The notes: generated by a model not told the origin, from the sequence alone. Numbered from the stretch's first letter, positions 29,918 to 39,559 are shown. The stretch is DNA of 64,000 nt from Bacteroides sp. OM05-12 (GCF_003438995.1 NZ_QSUN01000001.1:434001-498000); one strand, 5' to 3'. Numbers and translations are program-made.

Positions 29918-32812
29918 ATGAAAAACAGAAAAGCTTGTTTAATTGCATTCATGTGCTTGTCGAGTACTTTGGGTGCATTAGCACAAAATGTACCGGGGTA
30001 TGTGCCGGGAGCACCGTTACCTTGTCGTGCACACGAACAGATCCATGAATTCTTTGAAGCTCATCCGGAAGCTTTGGAAAGGTATAATCGTCCTCATAAA
30101 ACAAGGAAGGCATCCGAACGTCCGGATTCTTATGTAATTCCCGTTGTATTCCATGTTTTTGGAGAGAAATTTAATGGGCTTACACTTAATGATGAGATTA
30201 TCAAAGATGCATTGAGAAAAACAAATGAGGATTTTCAAGGAATAACAGCCAATACAGGAGATGATAATCCTGATTTTGATAAGCTGCAAGCTGATATGAA
30301 GATAACATTCAAATTGGCGGAAATCGGTCCTAATGGAGAAGCTACTACCGGTATCACTTATCATCGTCTGGAAAGTGGGTTTGGAAATTATTATGCGCCT
30401 CGCATGGCATTATATGCTTGGGATAATCATAAATATATGAACGTGTATATTATGAATGATCTTTATGCTGATGGTGAAACTAATAATTCCGGTGTGTCTT
30501 GGTATCCGGATGTTGAAATGATGGAAGAGAATATTGCTCGTGTTGTTTATAATGGAGCATATATAGGAACAAATACAGATGAAAATTTCCGTCGAGTATT
30601 GACACATGAGTTTGGTCACTTTTTTAATTTGGCACATACATTTGATGATAATGGTGGTCGCTGGCCGGATGGTTGTAATCCGAATGCTAAGGGAGAACCT
30701 AATCCGGGAGATTGGGTGGATGATACGCCTAAAGCCGACAGACCTTTAATGGGACCGGACGATTTGAACTGTGAAGGTGAATTGACGAATTGGACAAACT
30801 ACATGAATTACTCTTATGAACGTACTTCAATGTATACTAAAGGACAGGTAGAAAGAATGTTAGATGCATTGGATCATCCGGCACGTGTGACATTGTGGTC
30901 AGAAGATACACGCAATAAAGTATTCTTTAGTGATGAAAACATGAAGCGTATTTCTCTTTCTAGTCGTGGTGATATATTGGAAGCATCTGCTAATGACGGT
31001 TCTTTTGATGGTAAATTTGAATTTACATTAATCAATGGAAAGCTTGCTAATAAAACATTTGCATATGAGACAGACTTTACTACTGAAAATCTTCCGGCTG
31101 GTTTAACTCCTAAAGTTGTAAGAGTGGATGATACGAAATTGGTTATGACTTTTGAAGGTAAAGCTGCTACTCATGATAAGGATATTAAGTTTACTGTTAC
31201 TTTTAAAAATAGTATGCTTGAAAGCGGGGAACTTTATTCTTGTAAACTGCCTTTAACATTGGAGTGTAGAGCACCTTACGGAATAAAATATGTCGATTGT
31301 GCTGATGTTACTATTTCTTCATCTTATGGTTGGGAATTTATACAACTTGATGACAGGTTTGAGAATTCAGATTTCGGTTTAATGTGGAACTCTAATTCAG
31401 GTAGTTATTATGGCAACTTATATATTGAATCATATGGAAAACAGATGGCCGGAACTGGTAGAACCAATTTGGGTGTTGTGAAATATGGAGATAAAATAGG
31501 TAAATCTTCTAAATGGACAACTGGTATAACTACTTATCCTAATTTAGGAACTTTAGTTTCTAAAGGATATGAAAGCTGGAAAGGTCAATTAGCATTTGTC
31601 GGTATTCAATTCCAAGGAATAACTTCCGGTGATGTATTATATGGTTGGATGAAAATTTCGGTAGCTGCTGATGGAAAATCGTTTACTTTATTGGATTATG
31701 CCTTTAATGAAGAACCAGGCGCTGATATCGTAGCCGGTCAAAAAGGTGCTGAGCAGTTAAAAGCAGAACTTGTATTTGGTACAACCACGGTGACTGAAGA
31801 CCCGGAAACGAATAACGGAGCTATTACCCAGACAATTAATATTGCAATAATGGGTGATAATACGTTTGGTAAAACTGGAGAATTGGCAGAGGGTACTGAT
31901 TATACATTCAAGGCACCTAAGGGATTGACTCCACACTTAAAAGTTATTTCCGACCAGCAAGCTGTTTTATCTTTTGAAGGAAAGGCTGAGAGCCATAACG
32001 CCAAAGATATAACGATGGCCTCATTGACCGTTAAACCTGAAGTATTTACAAAAGACGATATTTCAAATTTGTCTACTTCAATAGAGTTTAGATTCTTAGA
32101 TCCATATAAGATTGTTGTTGGTACGGTGGGAGTGGGAGCCGGAGGTTCTTACGGAGCATGGACAAACTTTACCATTCCTGATGTTTTAACTTATGCTACC
32201 GGTTATGGTGCTTGGGAATATGCAACAAAGCACTTGAAACTGGAGACCTATATGAAACCGATGGTATGTATAAAAGACACAAGGAATATAGAACCTTTAA
32301 TGGAAGGAACAGAGATTGGACCCAACTCTAATTGGGTGGTTCCCGGAGATTATCCTGATCAATTAGATATTGCAACTCGTAAATTTACCGATTGGCGTGG
32401 TAAGACTGCTTATGCCGGACTTTCGTTTGAGTATTTAGGTAAAACTTTATATGGATGGTTTGAAATAACAGTTTCAGAAGATGGCTCTTATTTCACAGTC
32501 AATGAATTCGGCTATAATCAGAATCCGGGAAAATCGATTTTAGCTGGTGAAAGGCCGGTTTCTAATGAGAGTATCAAGTTTGATGAAATGCAAACTCTTG
32601 CATTCCCGAATCCGGTCAGTGACATGTTAAACATTGTAGCATCTGAAAATACTCAGGTTGCAGTTTATAACATATCCGGAACAATGATATGGAATGATTT
32701 TATGACTGTAGGACAAATAACTATTCCTGTCTCAGGCTGGGCTAGAGGAGTTTACTTTGTACATCTGTCTAAAGACGGACTTACTACAGTAAAGAAAATC
32801 ATGGTAAAATAA
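29918..32812 (+). CDS. Secreted M43 (pappalysin-type) metalloprotease with sorting domain, second copy
   Basis: A 964-residue secreted protease (signal MKNRKACLIA...LGALAQ). The M43 catalytic motif HEFGHFFNLAH is at residues 230-240 (ligands His230, His234, His240; catalytic Glu231), with Met-turn NYMNYS. The catalytic half is closely similar to the protease at 15666-18272 (YVIPVVFHVFGEKFNG, MNVYIMNDLYADG). The C-terminal half differs: two Ig-like repeats (FTTENLPAGLTPKV; DYTFKAPKGLTPHL) each paired with a beta-rich domain of about 150 residues, and no GEVED domain. It ends in a type IX-style sorting domain (LAFPNPVSDMLNIV). It probably degrades host or dietary protein outside the cell. Confidence 0.9.
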   Translation: MKNRKACLIAFMCLSSTLGALAQNVPGYVPGAPLPCRAHEQIHEFFEAHPEALERYNRPHKTRKASERPDSYVIPVVFHVFGEKFNGLTLNDEIIKDALRKTNEDFQGITANTGDDNPDFDKLQADMKITFKLAEIGPNGEATTGITYHRLESGFGNYYAPRMALYAWDNHKYMNVYIMNDLYADGETNNSGVSWYPDVEMMEENIARVVYNGAYIGTNTDENFRRVLTHEFGHFFNLAHTFDDNGGRWPDGCNPNAKGEPNPGDWVDDTPKADRPLMGPDDLNCEGELTNWTNYMNYSYERTSMYTKGQVERMLDALDHPARVTLWSEDTRNKVFFSDENMKRISLSSRGDILEASANDGSFDGKFEFTLINGKLANKTFAYETDFTTENLPAGLTPKVVRVDDTKLVMTFEGKAATHDKDIKFTVTFKNSMLESGELYSCKLPLTLECRAPYGIKYVDCADVTISSSYGWEFIQLDDRFENSDFGLMWNSNSGSYYGNLYIESYGKQMAGTGRTNLGVVKYGDKIGKSSKWTTGITTYPNLGTLVSKGYESWKGQLAFVGIQFQGITSGDVLYGWMKISVAADGKSFTLLDYAFNEEPGADIVAGQKGAEQLKAELVFGTTTVTEDPETNNGAITQTINIAIMGDNTFGKTGELAEGTDYTFKAPKGLTPHLKVISDQQAVLSFEGKAESHNAKDITMASLTVKPEVFTKDDISNLSTSIEFRFLDPYKIVVGTVGVGAGGSYGAWTNFTIPDVLTYATGYGAWEYATKHLKLETYMKPMVCIKDTRNIEPLMEGTEIGPNSNWVVPGDYPDQLDIATRKFTDWRGKTAYAGLSFEYLGKTLYGWFEITVSEDGSYFTVNEFGYNQNPGKSILAGERPVSNESIKFDEMQTLAFPNPVSDMLNIVASENTQVAVYNISGTMIWNDFMTVGQITIPVSGWARGVYFVHLSKDGLTTVKKIMVK

Positions 32813-32830
32813 AAAGAATTAACTCACTCT

Positions 32831-32858
32831 GTAAACCGGAATCTGCAAACCGGTTTAC
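32831..32858 (+). terminator. Hairpin after the second M43 protease
   Basis: GTAAACCGG at 32831-32839 pairs with CCGGTTTAC at 32850-32858. No T-run follows, so transcription may continue into the next gene. Confidence 0.5.
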
Positions 32859-32894
32859 GGAAGATATAATTATTCAATCTTAAAATTTAGTATT

Positions 32895-34424
32895 ATGAAA
32901 AAGAATTTACTATTGGTCGGAATGTTATTTATTTCCGCCTTTACTTTTGGACAAACAAAGACTGTAGATTTGGCAACCGGTGCTGCCGGAACACTTGCTA
33001 CGAAAATTGACGAAGCAGATCGTACTGCATTAAAAGAACTTACTGTTAAGGGAGAAATCAATGCTGTGGATTTTAAATTCATGCGTGATCAGTTACCTGT
33101 TTTAGAGAAGTTGGATATTGCAGAAACAAGTATTGTCACATATACAGGTGCTGACGGTACTTATTCTTATGGGGATGAAAATACGGAGTATGAGCCTAAT
33201 CATATTCCTAGCCAAGCATTTTATAATAATGCAACTATAACAAATATTGTATTTCCTAGAGACATTATACAAGTTGATTATCTTGCATTTAGTGGTACAA
33301 AATTGAAAGAAATAGATTTTGCAAATACAACGTTGGCGAAGATAGATGGTTCAGGAATCTCTCGAAATGAAGAATTGAAAAAAATTACTTTATCACCGAC
33401 AATGGTATGGATTGCAGAGAATGCTCTTGAAGGTAATGATGCTCTAATCTCTTTTACTTGTGATATTGCGGATCCGGCTAGTATAAATGAAGGTGTATAT
33501 GGAATGTTTGGTATACAGTATAAATATGATTATGAGAATAACACTTGGGTTTATGATGAAGATGGGAATATGATTGTAGAATCTATTAATGGAGCTCCTG
33601 CTGGTTGTACTTTATATGTGCCGGAAGGTTCTGTAGATAAATATAAAGCTGCAGATACATGGAAAACTTTCTCTAAAATATTAGTGATTGGTTCTATAGA
33701 AGCGAGAGATCCTGTTGTTTCTTTTGCAGAAGAAACTGTAACAAAGGTTTGTGGTGATGAAGCCTTTACAAATGCAATAACCAATACAGATAACGTAGAA
33801 ATTACTTATAGCAGTTCTGACGAAGGTGTTGCTACTGTAAATGCAGAAGGATTAGTAACAATTGTAGGTGCAGGTGAAACTACTATTAAAGCTACTACAA
33901 CAGCAACTGAAGAATTTAATTCAATAGAAGTTTCTTATACTTTGACTGTAAGTTTGGCTACTCCTACTTTTGAATATGCAACTACAACTATATCAAAGAA
34001 CGTAGGTGATGAGGCATTTACTAACGAGCTGACAAGCAATACGGATGCAGAAGCTACTTATACAAGTTCTGACGTAGCTGTTGCTACTGTTGATGCTACC
34101 GGTTTGGTTATGATTGTAGGTGCAGGAACAACAACAATCACTGCTTCTGCTGCTGCAACTAGTAAATTTGCTGCTGCAACTGCTACATATACATTGACGG
34201 TTAGCGGAGCTGACGGGATTGATGAAGCGGTAGCAGGTGTTCGTATGTTCTCTGTTGAAGACGGCATCCAAGTTGAATTTGAAGGAGAAGCAGCCGTTGA
34301 GGTATATACAGTTGCCGGTGTTTTGGTAGATAAAGTTCAGGCAATGAATCAATATCATGTTGCTTTAGGTCAAGGAATATATGTTGTTAAAGTAAATGGA
34401 GTTGTCTATAAGGTAATGAGGTAG
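32895..34424 (+). CDS. Secreted BspA-like LRR and BIG2-domain surface protein
   Basis: A 509-residue exported protein. Signal peptide MKKNLLLVGMLFISAFTFGQ, then a BspA-like leucine-rich region (about residues 25-260; IPSQAFYNNATITNIVFP, LAFSGTKLKEIDF, WIAENALEGNDALISF). Two bacterial Ig-like (BIG2) repeats of about 80 residues follow, each with SSD-ATV-GLV-IVGAGTTTI-TYTLTVS, and a short C-terminal region (GVRMFSVEDGIQVEFEG to VVYKVMR) resembles a degenerate sorting domain. There is no catalytic motif. It probably binds a surface ligand or matrix protein. It closes the locus ahead of a terminator. Confidence 0.82.
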   Translation: MKKNLLLVGMLFISAFTFGQTKTVDLATGAAGTLATKIDEADRTALKELTVKGEINAVDFKFMRDQLPVLEKLDIAETSIVTYTGADGTYSYGDENTEYEPNHIPSQAFYNNATITNIVFPRDIIQVDYLAFSGTKLKEIDFANTTLAKIDGSGISRNEELKKITLSPTMVWIAENALEGNDALISFTCDIADPASINEGVYGMFGIQYKYDYENNTWVYDEDGNMIVESINGAPAGCTLYVPEGSVDKYKAADTWKTFSKILVIGSIEARDPVVSFAEETVTKVCGDEAFTNAITNTDNVEITYSSSDEGVATVNAEGLVTIVGAGETTIKATTTATEEFNSIEVSYTLTVSLATPTFEYATTTISKNVGDEAFTNELTSNTDAEATYTSSDVAVATVDATGLVMIVGAGTTTITASAAATSKFAAATATYTLTVSGADGIDEAVAGVRMFSVEDGIQVEFEGEAAVEVYTVAGVLVDKVQAMNQYHVALGQGIYVVKVNGVVYKVMR

Positions 34425-34454
34425 AGTTTTAGATAACAAAGTTTTAGTGTGAGC

Positions 34455-34489
34455 AAAAGGCAGCTGTCCGTCACGGATGGCTGCCTTTT
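34455..34489 (+). terminator. Terminator closing the accessory locus
   Basis: AAAAGGCAGC at 34455-34464 pairs with GCTGCCTTTT at 34480-34489. The A- and T-runs make it usable in both directions, and it also faces the convergent head-GIN gene. Confidence 0.85.
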
Positions 34490-34512
34490 CTTAATTAGAG
34501 AGAGTATTTATT

Positions 34513-35490
34513 TTATAAAGGTTTAATCTTTGAGGTGCTTTGGACTTTTGGTTCTCCTTTATATCGGATACTTCCACTTCCCAAAACATTTCCGACAAGT
34601 TCTTCCGTTGCATAGCAAGTTATATCTCCCGAACCTTTTACAGTCGCTTTTACGGTTTGGGCTTTCATCTTGTCGGCTCTAATATTTCCTGAATTGTTAA
34701 GTGTTAAAACTGCCGTTTGTGTATCGCCCGATAATTCCATATCTCCTGAACCGCTTAACTCGGCATTTGTTGATGTGCTTTCGATATTTTTAATCTTTAC
34801 ATCTCCTGATCCTTGTAATCCTACAGTCAGCTCTCCGGATTTGCAGTATTCTTTTACATCAATATCTCCTGATCCCTGTAGTTTGATGCTGCCGGAGGAG
34901 GCTGTCATGTTTTGTATCTTTATGTCCCCTGAACCTTGCAGTGTGACCGTTGCAACCGAGCATTGGACGTTTTTATAAAGATCAATGTCTCCTGAACCTT
35001 GTAACATCGTTTTTAATGTTCTTTTGCAAAATATATTTCCATTACTTTTAATATCTCCCGATCCTTGCAGGTTGATTTCAAGATTATCGGAGGTGATGTC
35101 GCTGTTTAGCTTTACATCTCCTGAACCTTTTAATGTTGCTCTGTTAAGAGACGGGCTGGTGGCTCTTACCTCTAACCGGCTTTCTCCGTAATAAGAAGAA
35201 TTTGGTTTGAACTTTACCACAAGCGTATTCTTTTGAACGCTCACTTCAAGTAAATCTACCAAGTTGTCGGAACCATATATCTCCACACTTGTTTTGCCGT
35301 CATTGTTTTGTGTATAAACAATGTCCGGACTTCCTAAAAGTTCGATTGCATTGAATTCGGATACTTTTACGTCTTTGGTAATGTAATTTTTGCTGGCTTT
35401 AATACCTTTTTGTGCACAAGCAGTAATTGTTGGCATTAAAAGAGTGACGGCAAGGGCTGTATAAGCCAGATTTTTAAAAGTAGTGTTCAT
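34513..35490 (-). CDS. Head-GIN (DUF2807) domain lipoprotein
   Basis: Called from the ATG at 35490 (MNTTFKNLAYTALAVTLLMPTITAC), giving 325 residues; the longer frame adds only a leader without signal character. The lipobox ends at Cys25. The mature protein starts with the GIN segment (VSEFNAIELLGSPDIVYTQN). It then has at least eight repeats of the form GSGDIKxxx spaced roughly every 20 residues, the beta-helix pattern of head-GIN proteins. These are common in Bacteroidota and have no established biochemical role. It is probably surface or periplasmic, and it is transcribed divergently from the YgjP-like gene. Confidence 0.85.
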   Translation of the reverse strand: MNTTFKNLAYTALAVTLLMPTITACAQKGIKASKNYITKDVKVSEFNAIELLGSPDIVYTQNNDGKTSVEIYGSDNLVDLLEVSVQKNTLVVKFKPNSSYYGESRLEVRATSPSLNRATLKGSGDVKLNSDITSDNLEINLQGSGDIKSNGNIFCKRTLKTMLQGSGDIDLYKNVQCSVATVTLQGSGDIKIQNMTASSGSIKLQGSGDIDVKEYCKSGELTVGLQGSGDVKIKNIESTSTNAELSGSGDMELSGDTQTAVLTLNNSGNIRADKMKAQTVKATVKGSGDITCYATEELVGNVLGSGSIRYKGEPKVQSTSKIKPL

Positions 35491-35697
35491 AAGCGTATTA
35501 TTTGATTGTTCTTTATTAATTAGACGCAGCCAACCGTTAAAAAGTTGCACTTCACTGAAAAAATAAAGTACAAGAGATATGCCGAAAAGATAATCTGTTG
35601 ATATTTAGCGATTATTTGTTAAATCTATCTGTTCATTATCGGACAAATTGTTCGTTTTTAAAACAGGTGGTTCGCTGCTACCGAACGGTTATATTTA

Positions 35698-35705
35698 TAT
35701 CTTTG
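35698..35705 (+). promoter_or_regulatory. -7 promoter box TATCTTTG for the YgjP/glycerate kinase pair
   Basis: An exact TAnnTTTG match. It lies inside a longer frame beginning at TTG 35648, so that start can be discarded in favour of ATG 35729. No -33 box is obvious. Confidence 0.6.
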
Positions 35706-35728
35706 CATTTGTAATCCGACTGATTGGT

Positions 35729-36433
35729 ATGATGCAGGAAAAAGAATGGATAGACGAACAGCTGGGACGGTTGATTATAAAGGTTAATCCGCGTGCACGG
35801 CATATTATCTTACGTACACGTACGGAAGGCATTTGTATTACTGTGCCTCCCGGTGTAAGTAAGAGAGAGATTCTGTCGGTGGTTGAAAAGTATCGTGTCC
35901 GTTTGGAAGGGGATAAGAAAAAGGTGGAAAGGAAACGGATAGACCTTTCTTATAAGATAGATACACCATTTTTTAAGCTCTCATTGGTGAGCGGAACACA
36001 TCCGAAGTTTTTGGCACATTCCCGGTTAGGAGTCTTACAAATTGTTTGTCCGCTGTCGGCAGACTTTGATGATGAGCAGTTGCAAACATGGTTGTATAAG
36101 GTGATAGAAGAGGCTTTACGTAGAAATGCGAAGAGTGTGTTGCCACTACGATTGCAAGAATTGTCGGATAAATTCGGTTTGCCGTTTGAGCAGGTTCGTA
36201 TCAATTCCAGTAAAGGGCGTTGGGGTAGTTGTTCGGCAAAGAAACATATCAATCTTTCTTATTACCTTTTACTTTTACCTTCTCATCTGGTAGATTATGT
36301 TTTACTGCATGAATTATCCCACACGAAAGAGATGAATCATGGAGAACGCTTTTGGGCATTATTGAACAAACTGACAGATGGTAAGGCGTTAGCTTTGCGG
36401 GAAGAACTTAGAAAATATAGAACTGAAATATGA
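35729..36433 (+). CDS. YgjP-like (M48/DUF45) metallopeptidase domain protein
   Basis: Starting at ATG 35729, just after a promoter box, the protein has 234 residues. It has the YgjP family signature: SSKGRWGSCSAKKHINLSYYLLLLP followed by the zinc motif HELSH at residues 194-198 and NHGERFWALL. The family is widespread, often near restriction systems, and its substrate is not established. Here it is a cytosolic protein with no signal. Its stop overlaps the next start (ATGA), so it is translationally coupled to glycerate kinase, though no functional link is evident. Confidence 0.85.
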   Translation: MMQEKEWIDEQLGRLIIKVNPRARHIILRTRTEGICITVPPGVSKREILSVVEKYRVRLEGDKKKVERKRIDLSYKIDTPFFKLSLVSGTHPKFLAHSRLGVLQIVCPLSADFDDEQLQTWLYKVIEEALRRNAKSVLPLRLQELSDKFGLPFEQVRINSSKGRWGSCSAKKHINLSYYLLLLPSHLVDYVLLHELSHTKEMNHGERFWALLNKLTDGKALALREELRKYRTEI

Positions 36434-37569
36434 AGCCTTTACGAAAAATAGTTGTTGCGGCAGATTCTTTTAAAGGTTCGCTCTCTTCTGTGGAAGTGGC
36501 AGGGAGTGTGGCCTCTGCTATTCGGGAAGTGTTGCCCGGATGTGAAGTGGTTGAAGTGCCTGTTGCAGACGGGGGAGAAGGTACGGTGGATGCGTTGGTA
36601 GCGGCGATGAACGGCTCTATTGTTTCCTGTACTGTGCATGACCCTCTGATGAGGCCGGTCATTGCCGACTATGGTATATTGGGAGACGGGCAGACTGCTG
36701 TGATGGAAATGGCATCGGCAAGCGGACTGACATTACTTTCTTCTTCAGAGCGTAATCCTATGATTACAACTACTTTCGGTACGGGAGAATTGATTAAGGA
36801 TGCCTTGGGAAGAGGATGTACTAAATTCCTTATAGGCATAGGTGGTAGTGCTACGAATGATGCCGGAACGGGAATGTTGCAGGCATTGGGGTATCGTTTT
36901 CTTAATAGAGAAGATGAAGAACTTGCTGCGGTGGGGGCGACCTTAAAAGATATTGATAAGATTGATAGCACAAATGTGTTACCCCAAGTGAAGAATGCGC
37001 ATTTTATTGTAGCTTGTGACGTCAATAATCCTTTCTCCGGAGAACATGGCGCAGCCTGCGTCTTTGCTCCTCAAAAGGGTGCAGATGCGGAGATGGTTCG
37101 GGCGTTGGATGCGGGAATGAAGCATTTCTCTGATATTATCAAAGAACAGACGGGTGAAAATGTAGACCAAACTCCCGGTGCAGGAGCTGCCGGAGGGATG
37201 GGCGGAGCTTTTCTCGCATTTCTGGATGCGGAACTGAAATCCGGTGTGCGTATGATTTTGGATGCTCTAAACTTTGAACAGGTTGTTTGTGGTGCTGATT
37301 TGATTATTACCGGAGAGGGAAAATTGGATAGGCAGACAATGATGGGCAAAACTCCTGCCGGTGTATTGGATGTGGCACGTCGCCAAGGCATTCCGGTAAT
37401 AGCTATCGGTGGAAGTGTGGAAGATGTTGATTTATTGAATGATTATGGTTTTCAGGCAGTATTTCCCTTACTTCCGGCTCCGGTTTCTTTGGAAAAAGCA
37501 ATGGAAAAAGAGTATGTGACGGGAAATATCCGTCGGACAATTATGCAGATCATGAGGCTCTATTTGTAA
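36430..37569 (+). CDS. Glycerate kinase (GarK/GlxK family)
   Basis: A 379-residue type II-fold glycerate kinase. It should phosphorylate D-glycerate to a phosphoglycerate, feeding glycolysis or serine synthesis. Family marks: IVVAADSFKGSLSSVEVA at the N-terminus, PVADGGEGTVDALVAA, FLIGIGGSATNDAGTGMLQALGYRF, PGAGAAGGMGGAF and LIITGEGKLDRQTMMGKTPAGV. Length is normal. The start overlaps the YgjP-like stop by 4 bases. Gene name garK or glxK depends on positional preference that cannot be settled here, so no symbol is given. Confidence 0.93.
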   Translation: MKPLRKIVVAADSFKGSLSSVEVAGSVASAIREVLPGCEVVEVPVADGGEGTVDALVAAMNGSIVSCTVHDPLMRPVIADYGILGDGQTAVMEMASASGLTLLSSSERNPMITTTFGTGELIKDALGRGCTKFLIGIGGSATNDAGTGMLQALGYRFLNREDEELAAVGATLKDIDKIDSTNVLPQVKNAHFIVACDVNNPFSGEHGAACVFAPQKGADAEMVRALDAGMKHFSDIIKEQTGENVDQTPGAGAAGGMGGAFLAFLDAELKSGVRMILDALNFEQVVCGADLIITGEGKLDRQTMMGKTPAGVLDVARRQGIPVIAIGGSVEDVDLLNDYGFQAVFPLLPAPVSLEKAMEKEYVTGNIRRTIMQIMRLYL

Positions 37570-37718
37570 AAACTTTACTGTCTTATTTCAGCTCGGATAA
37601 ACTGCTTGCCGGTCTCAATTATGGTAAAATAAGGAACGAACGATTGATTATATTGCTTCATATAGACTGTTCGTTTGAAATTGATGACTTTCCCGGCTAA
37701 ATTATTCTTTGAAAAAAG

Positions 37719-38041
37719 TGCCTTCACTTTAATTGGTTATAAATCAAGCGTAAAGGGGTAAATGGTGATAAGGTGAAGGCAAGTCAAATAAAAATAAATA
37801 ATAGCGAAATAGCAGAATAAATAAGCCGATAACGCCTAAGGGAGTGATGACTTACGCTCCCTTAGGCGTAAGCTGTCGCTCCCTTGAGCGTTAGTCAACG
37901 CCCCCTTGTGTGTTAGCCAACGCTCCCTTAGGCGATTTATAAAACTGTCTTGATGTTTAAAAAAATCATACGGACGATTGCAAACAAGCATACGGTCGAT
38001 TGATTACAAACTCCTATCGTTTATCATCAATCGACCGTATG
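37719..38041 (+). repeat. Dispersed intergenic element, copy 2
   Basis: The 814-base gap between glycerate kinase and the DUF418 gene holds the second near-complete copy of the element at 8440-8766. TGCCTTCAC (37719-37727) pairs with GTGAAGGCA (37773-37781). Four 22-bp units starting at 37854, 37876, 37898 and 37920 each carry the small palindrome CGCTCccttGAGCG or a variant. The terminal hairpin has perfect 16-bp arms, 37989-38004 and 38026-38041, around a 21-base core containing AAACTCCTATCGTTT. Just left of the hairpin is a near-direct copy of its arm, CATACGGACGATTG. It is non-coding. No other gene is evident in 37570-38225. Confidence 0.78.
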
Positions 38042-38139
38042 TTATAAATACAATTTAGCTATCTATGAAAGTTCCTTCTCGTTTTTTATCTACCGGTTAA
38101 ATATACACCATTTGATGTGTTTTATGAACACACTTTTCT

Positions 38140-38147
38140 TATCTTTG
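38140..38147 (+). promoter_or_regulatory. -7 promoter box TATCTTTG upstream of the DUF418 gene
   Basis: An exact TAnnTTTG match 237 bases before the DUF418 start, implying a long leader that includes a possible 40-codon frame. Confidence 0.55.
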
Positions 38148-38225
38148 CAGCATTCAGTTTGGTTTCTAAATGTATAGGTAAAATATAGAAAGACTTTAGG
38201 GGGAGAGATTGGTTACAGTTTTTAT

Positions 38226-38348
38226 ATGACACACCTTTTTGTACTGCTGTCTTATGCGGAATACCACATGGTACATCTCTATCCCGGTTCTTTTCTGCAC
38301 GGTTGTTTTATAGCCTGCATTCCTATTATTACTTTGAAAAACAGATGA
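38226..38348 (+). CDS. Possible 40-codon leader peptide or small membrane protein
   Basis: An open frame starting MTHLFVLLSYAEYHMVHLYP and ending ITLKNR lies in the leader between a promoter box and the DUF418 gene. It is moderately hydrophobic. No ribosome-binding site or homologue is recognised, and the frame could be chance. It is listed because it falls in an otherwise unexplained 237-base leader. Confidence 0.2.
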   Translation: MTHLFVLLSYAEYHMVHLYPGSFLHGCFIACIPIITLKNR

Positions 38349-38383
38349 ATAAACGAGTTAAGATATTACAAAACAAATAATTC

Positions 38384-39559
38384 ATGGGACAACTAATAAA
38401 CAAAGAAACTCGTATTGAGGTTGTGGATGCTTTACGTGGCTTTGCTGTAATGGCTATTATTTTGGTTCACAACTTGGAGCATTTCATTTTTCCGGTCTAT
38501 CCGGCAAATTCTCCCAATTGGCTTAATGTATTAGATTTGGGAGTATTTAACGGAATCTTTACTCTTTTTGCCGGAAAAGCCTATGCGATCTTTGCACTTC
38601 TATTCGGATTTACATTCTATATTCAATGTAACAATCAAAGGAAACTAGGTAAGGATTTTGGCTATCGCTTTCTATGGCGATTGGTATTGTTAATTGGCTT
38701 TGCTACATTAAATGCAGCCTTTTTCCCTGCAGGAGATGTTTTATTGTTGTTTGTGATAGTCGGACTTGTGTTGTTCTTTACTCGAAATTGGAGTGATAAG
38801 GCTATTCTTATAACTGCCATTGTTTTTTTGTTACAACCTGTCGAATGGTATCACTATATTGCCAATTTGATAAATCCGGCGCATCAATTGCCCGACCTTA
38901 AAGTCGGTGAAATGTATGCGGAAGTGGCGGAATACACGAAAACCGGAAACTTTTGGGATTTCATTTTGGGCAATATTACGTTGGGACAAAAAGCCAGTTT
39001 ATTATGGGCTGTGAATGCCGGACGTTTTTTTCAAACTGCCGGATTGTTTCTTTTAGGCTTCTACATAGGTAGGCAACAACTTTTTGTTTCTACAGAAAAG
39101 AACCTTCGTTTTTGGGTAAAAACCTTGATAATATCCGCTATTGCGTTTGCCCCTCTATATACATTGAAAGAGCTTATTATGACAAATGACATGATTATAC
39201 AGCAAACTGTTGGAACAGCATTTGATATGTGGCAAAAATTAGCATTTACATTCGTCTTGGTTTCGTCTTTTATTTTACTTTACCAAAGCCGGAAATTCAG
39301 CCAAGCTGTCAATAATCTACGTTTTTATGGAAAGATGAGCCTTACCAACTATATAACCCAGTCCGTCATAGGAGCAATCATTTATTTTCCACTTGGTCTG
39401 TACCTTGCTCCTTATTGTGGATATACGGTCAGTTTGTTAATCGGATTTCTTACATTCCTTTTACAAGTGAAATTCAGTAAGTGGTGGTTAGGTAGATATA
39501 AACAAGGACCGTTAGAATATATTTGGCATAGGTGGACTTGGATAGGGGCAGGCAAATAA
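38384..39559 (+). CDS. DUF418 (YeiB-like) family membrane protein
   Basis: A 391-residue polytopic protein with about ten transmembrane segments. It opens with RIEVVDALRGFAVMAIILVHN, the motif shared by DUF418/DUF1624 and acyltransferase-like membrane proteins, and closes with the DUF418 C-terminal signature QGPLEYIWHRWTW. These proteins are thought to be transporters or membrane acyltransferases but have no settled role. It has its own promoter and no operon partner. Confidence 0.85.
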   Translation: MGQLINKETRIEVVDALRGFAVMAIILVHNLEHFIFPVYPANSPNWLNVLDLGVFNGIFTLFAGKAYAIFALLFGFTFYIQCNNQRKLGKDFGYRFLWRLVLLIGFATLNAAFFPAGDVLLLFVIVGLVLFFTRNWSDKAILITAIVFLLQPVEWYHYIANLINPAHQLPDLKVGEMYAEVAEYTKTGNFWDFILGNITLGQKASLLWAVNAGRFFQTAGLFLLGFYIGRQQLFVSTEKNLRFWVKTLIISAIAFAPLYTLKELIMTNDMIIQQTVGTAFDMWQKLAFTFVLVSSFILLYQSRKFSQAVNNLRFYGKMSLTNYITQSVIGAIIYFPLGLYLAPYCGYTVSLLIGFLTFLLQVKFSKWWLGRYKQGPLEYIWHRWTWIGAGK

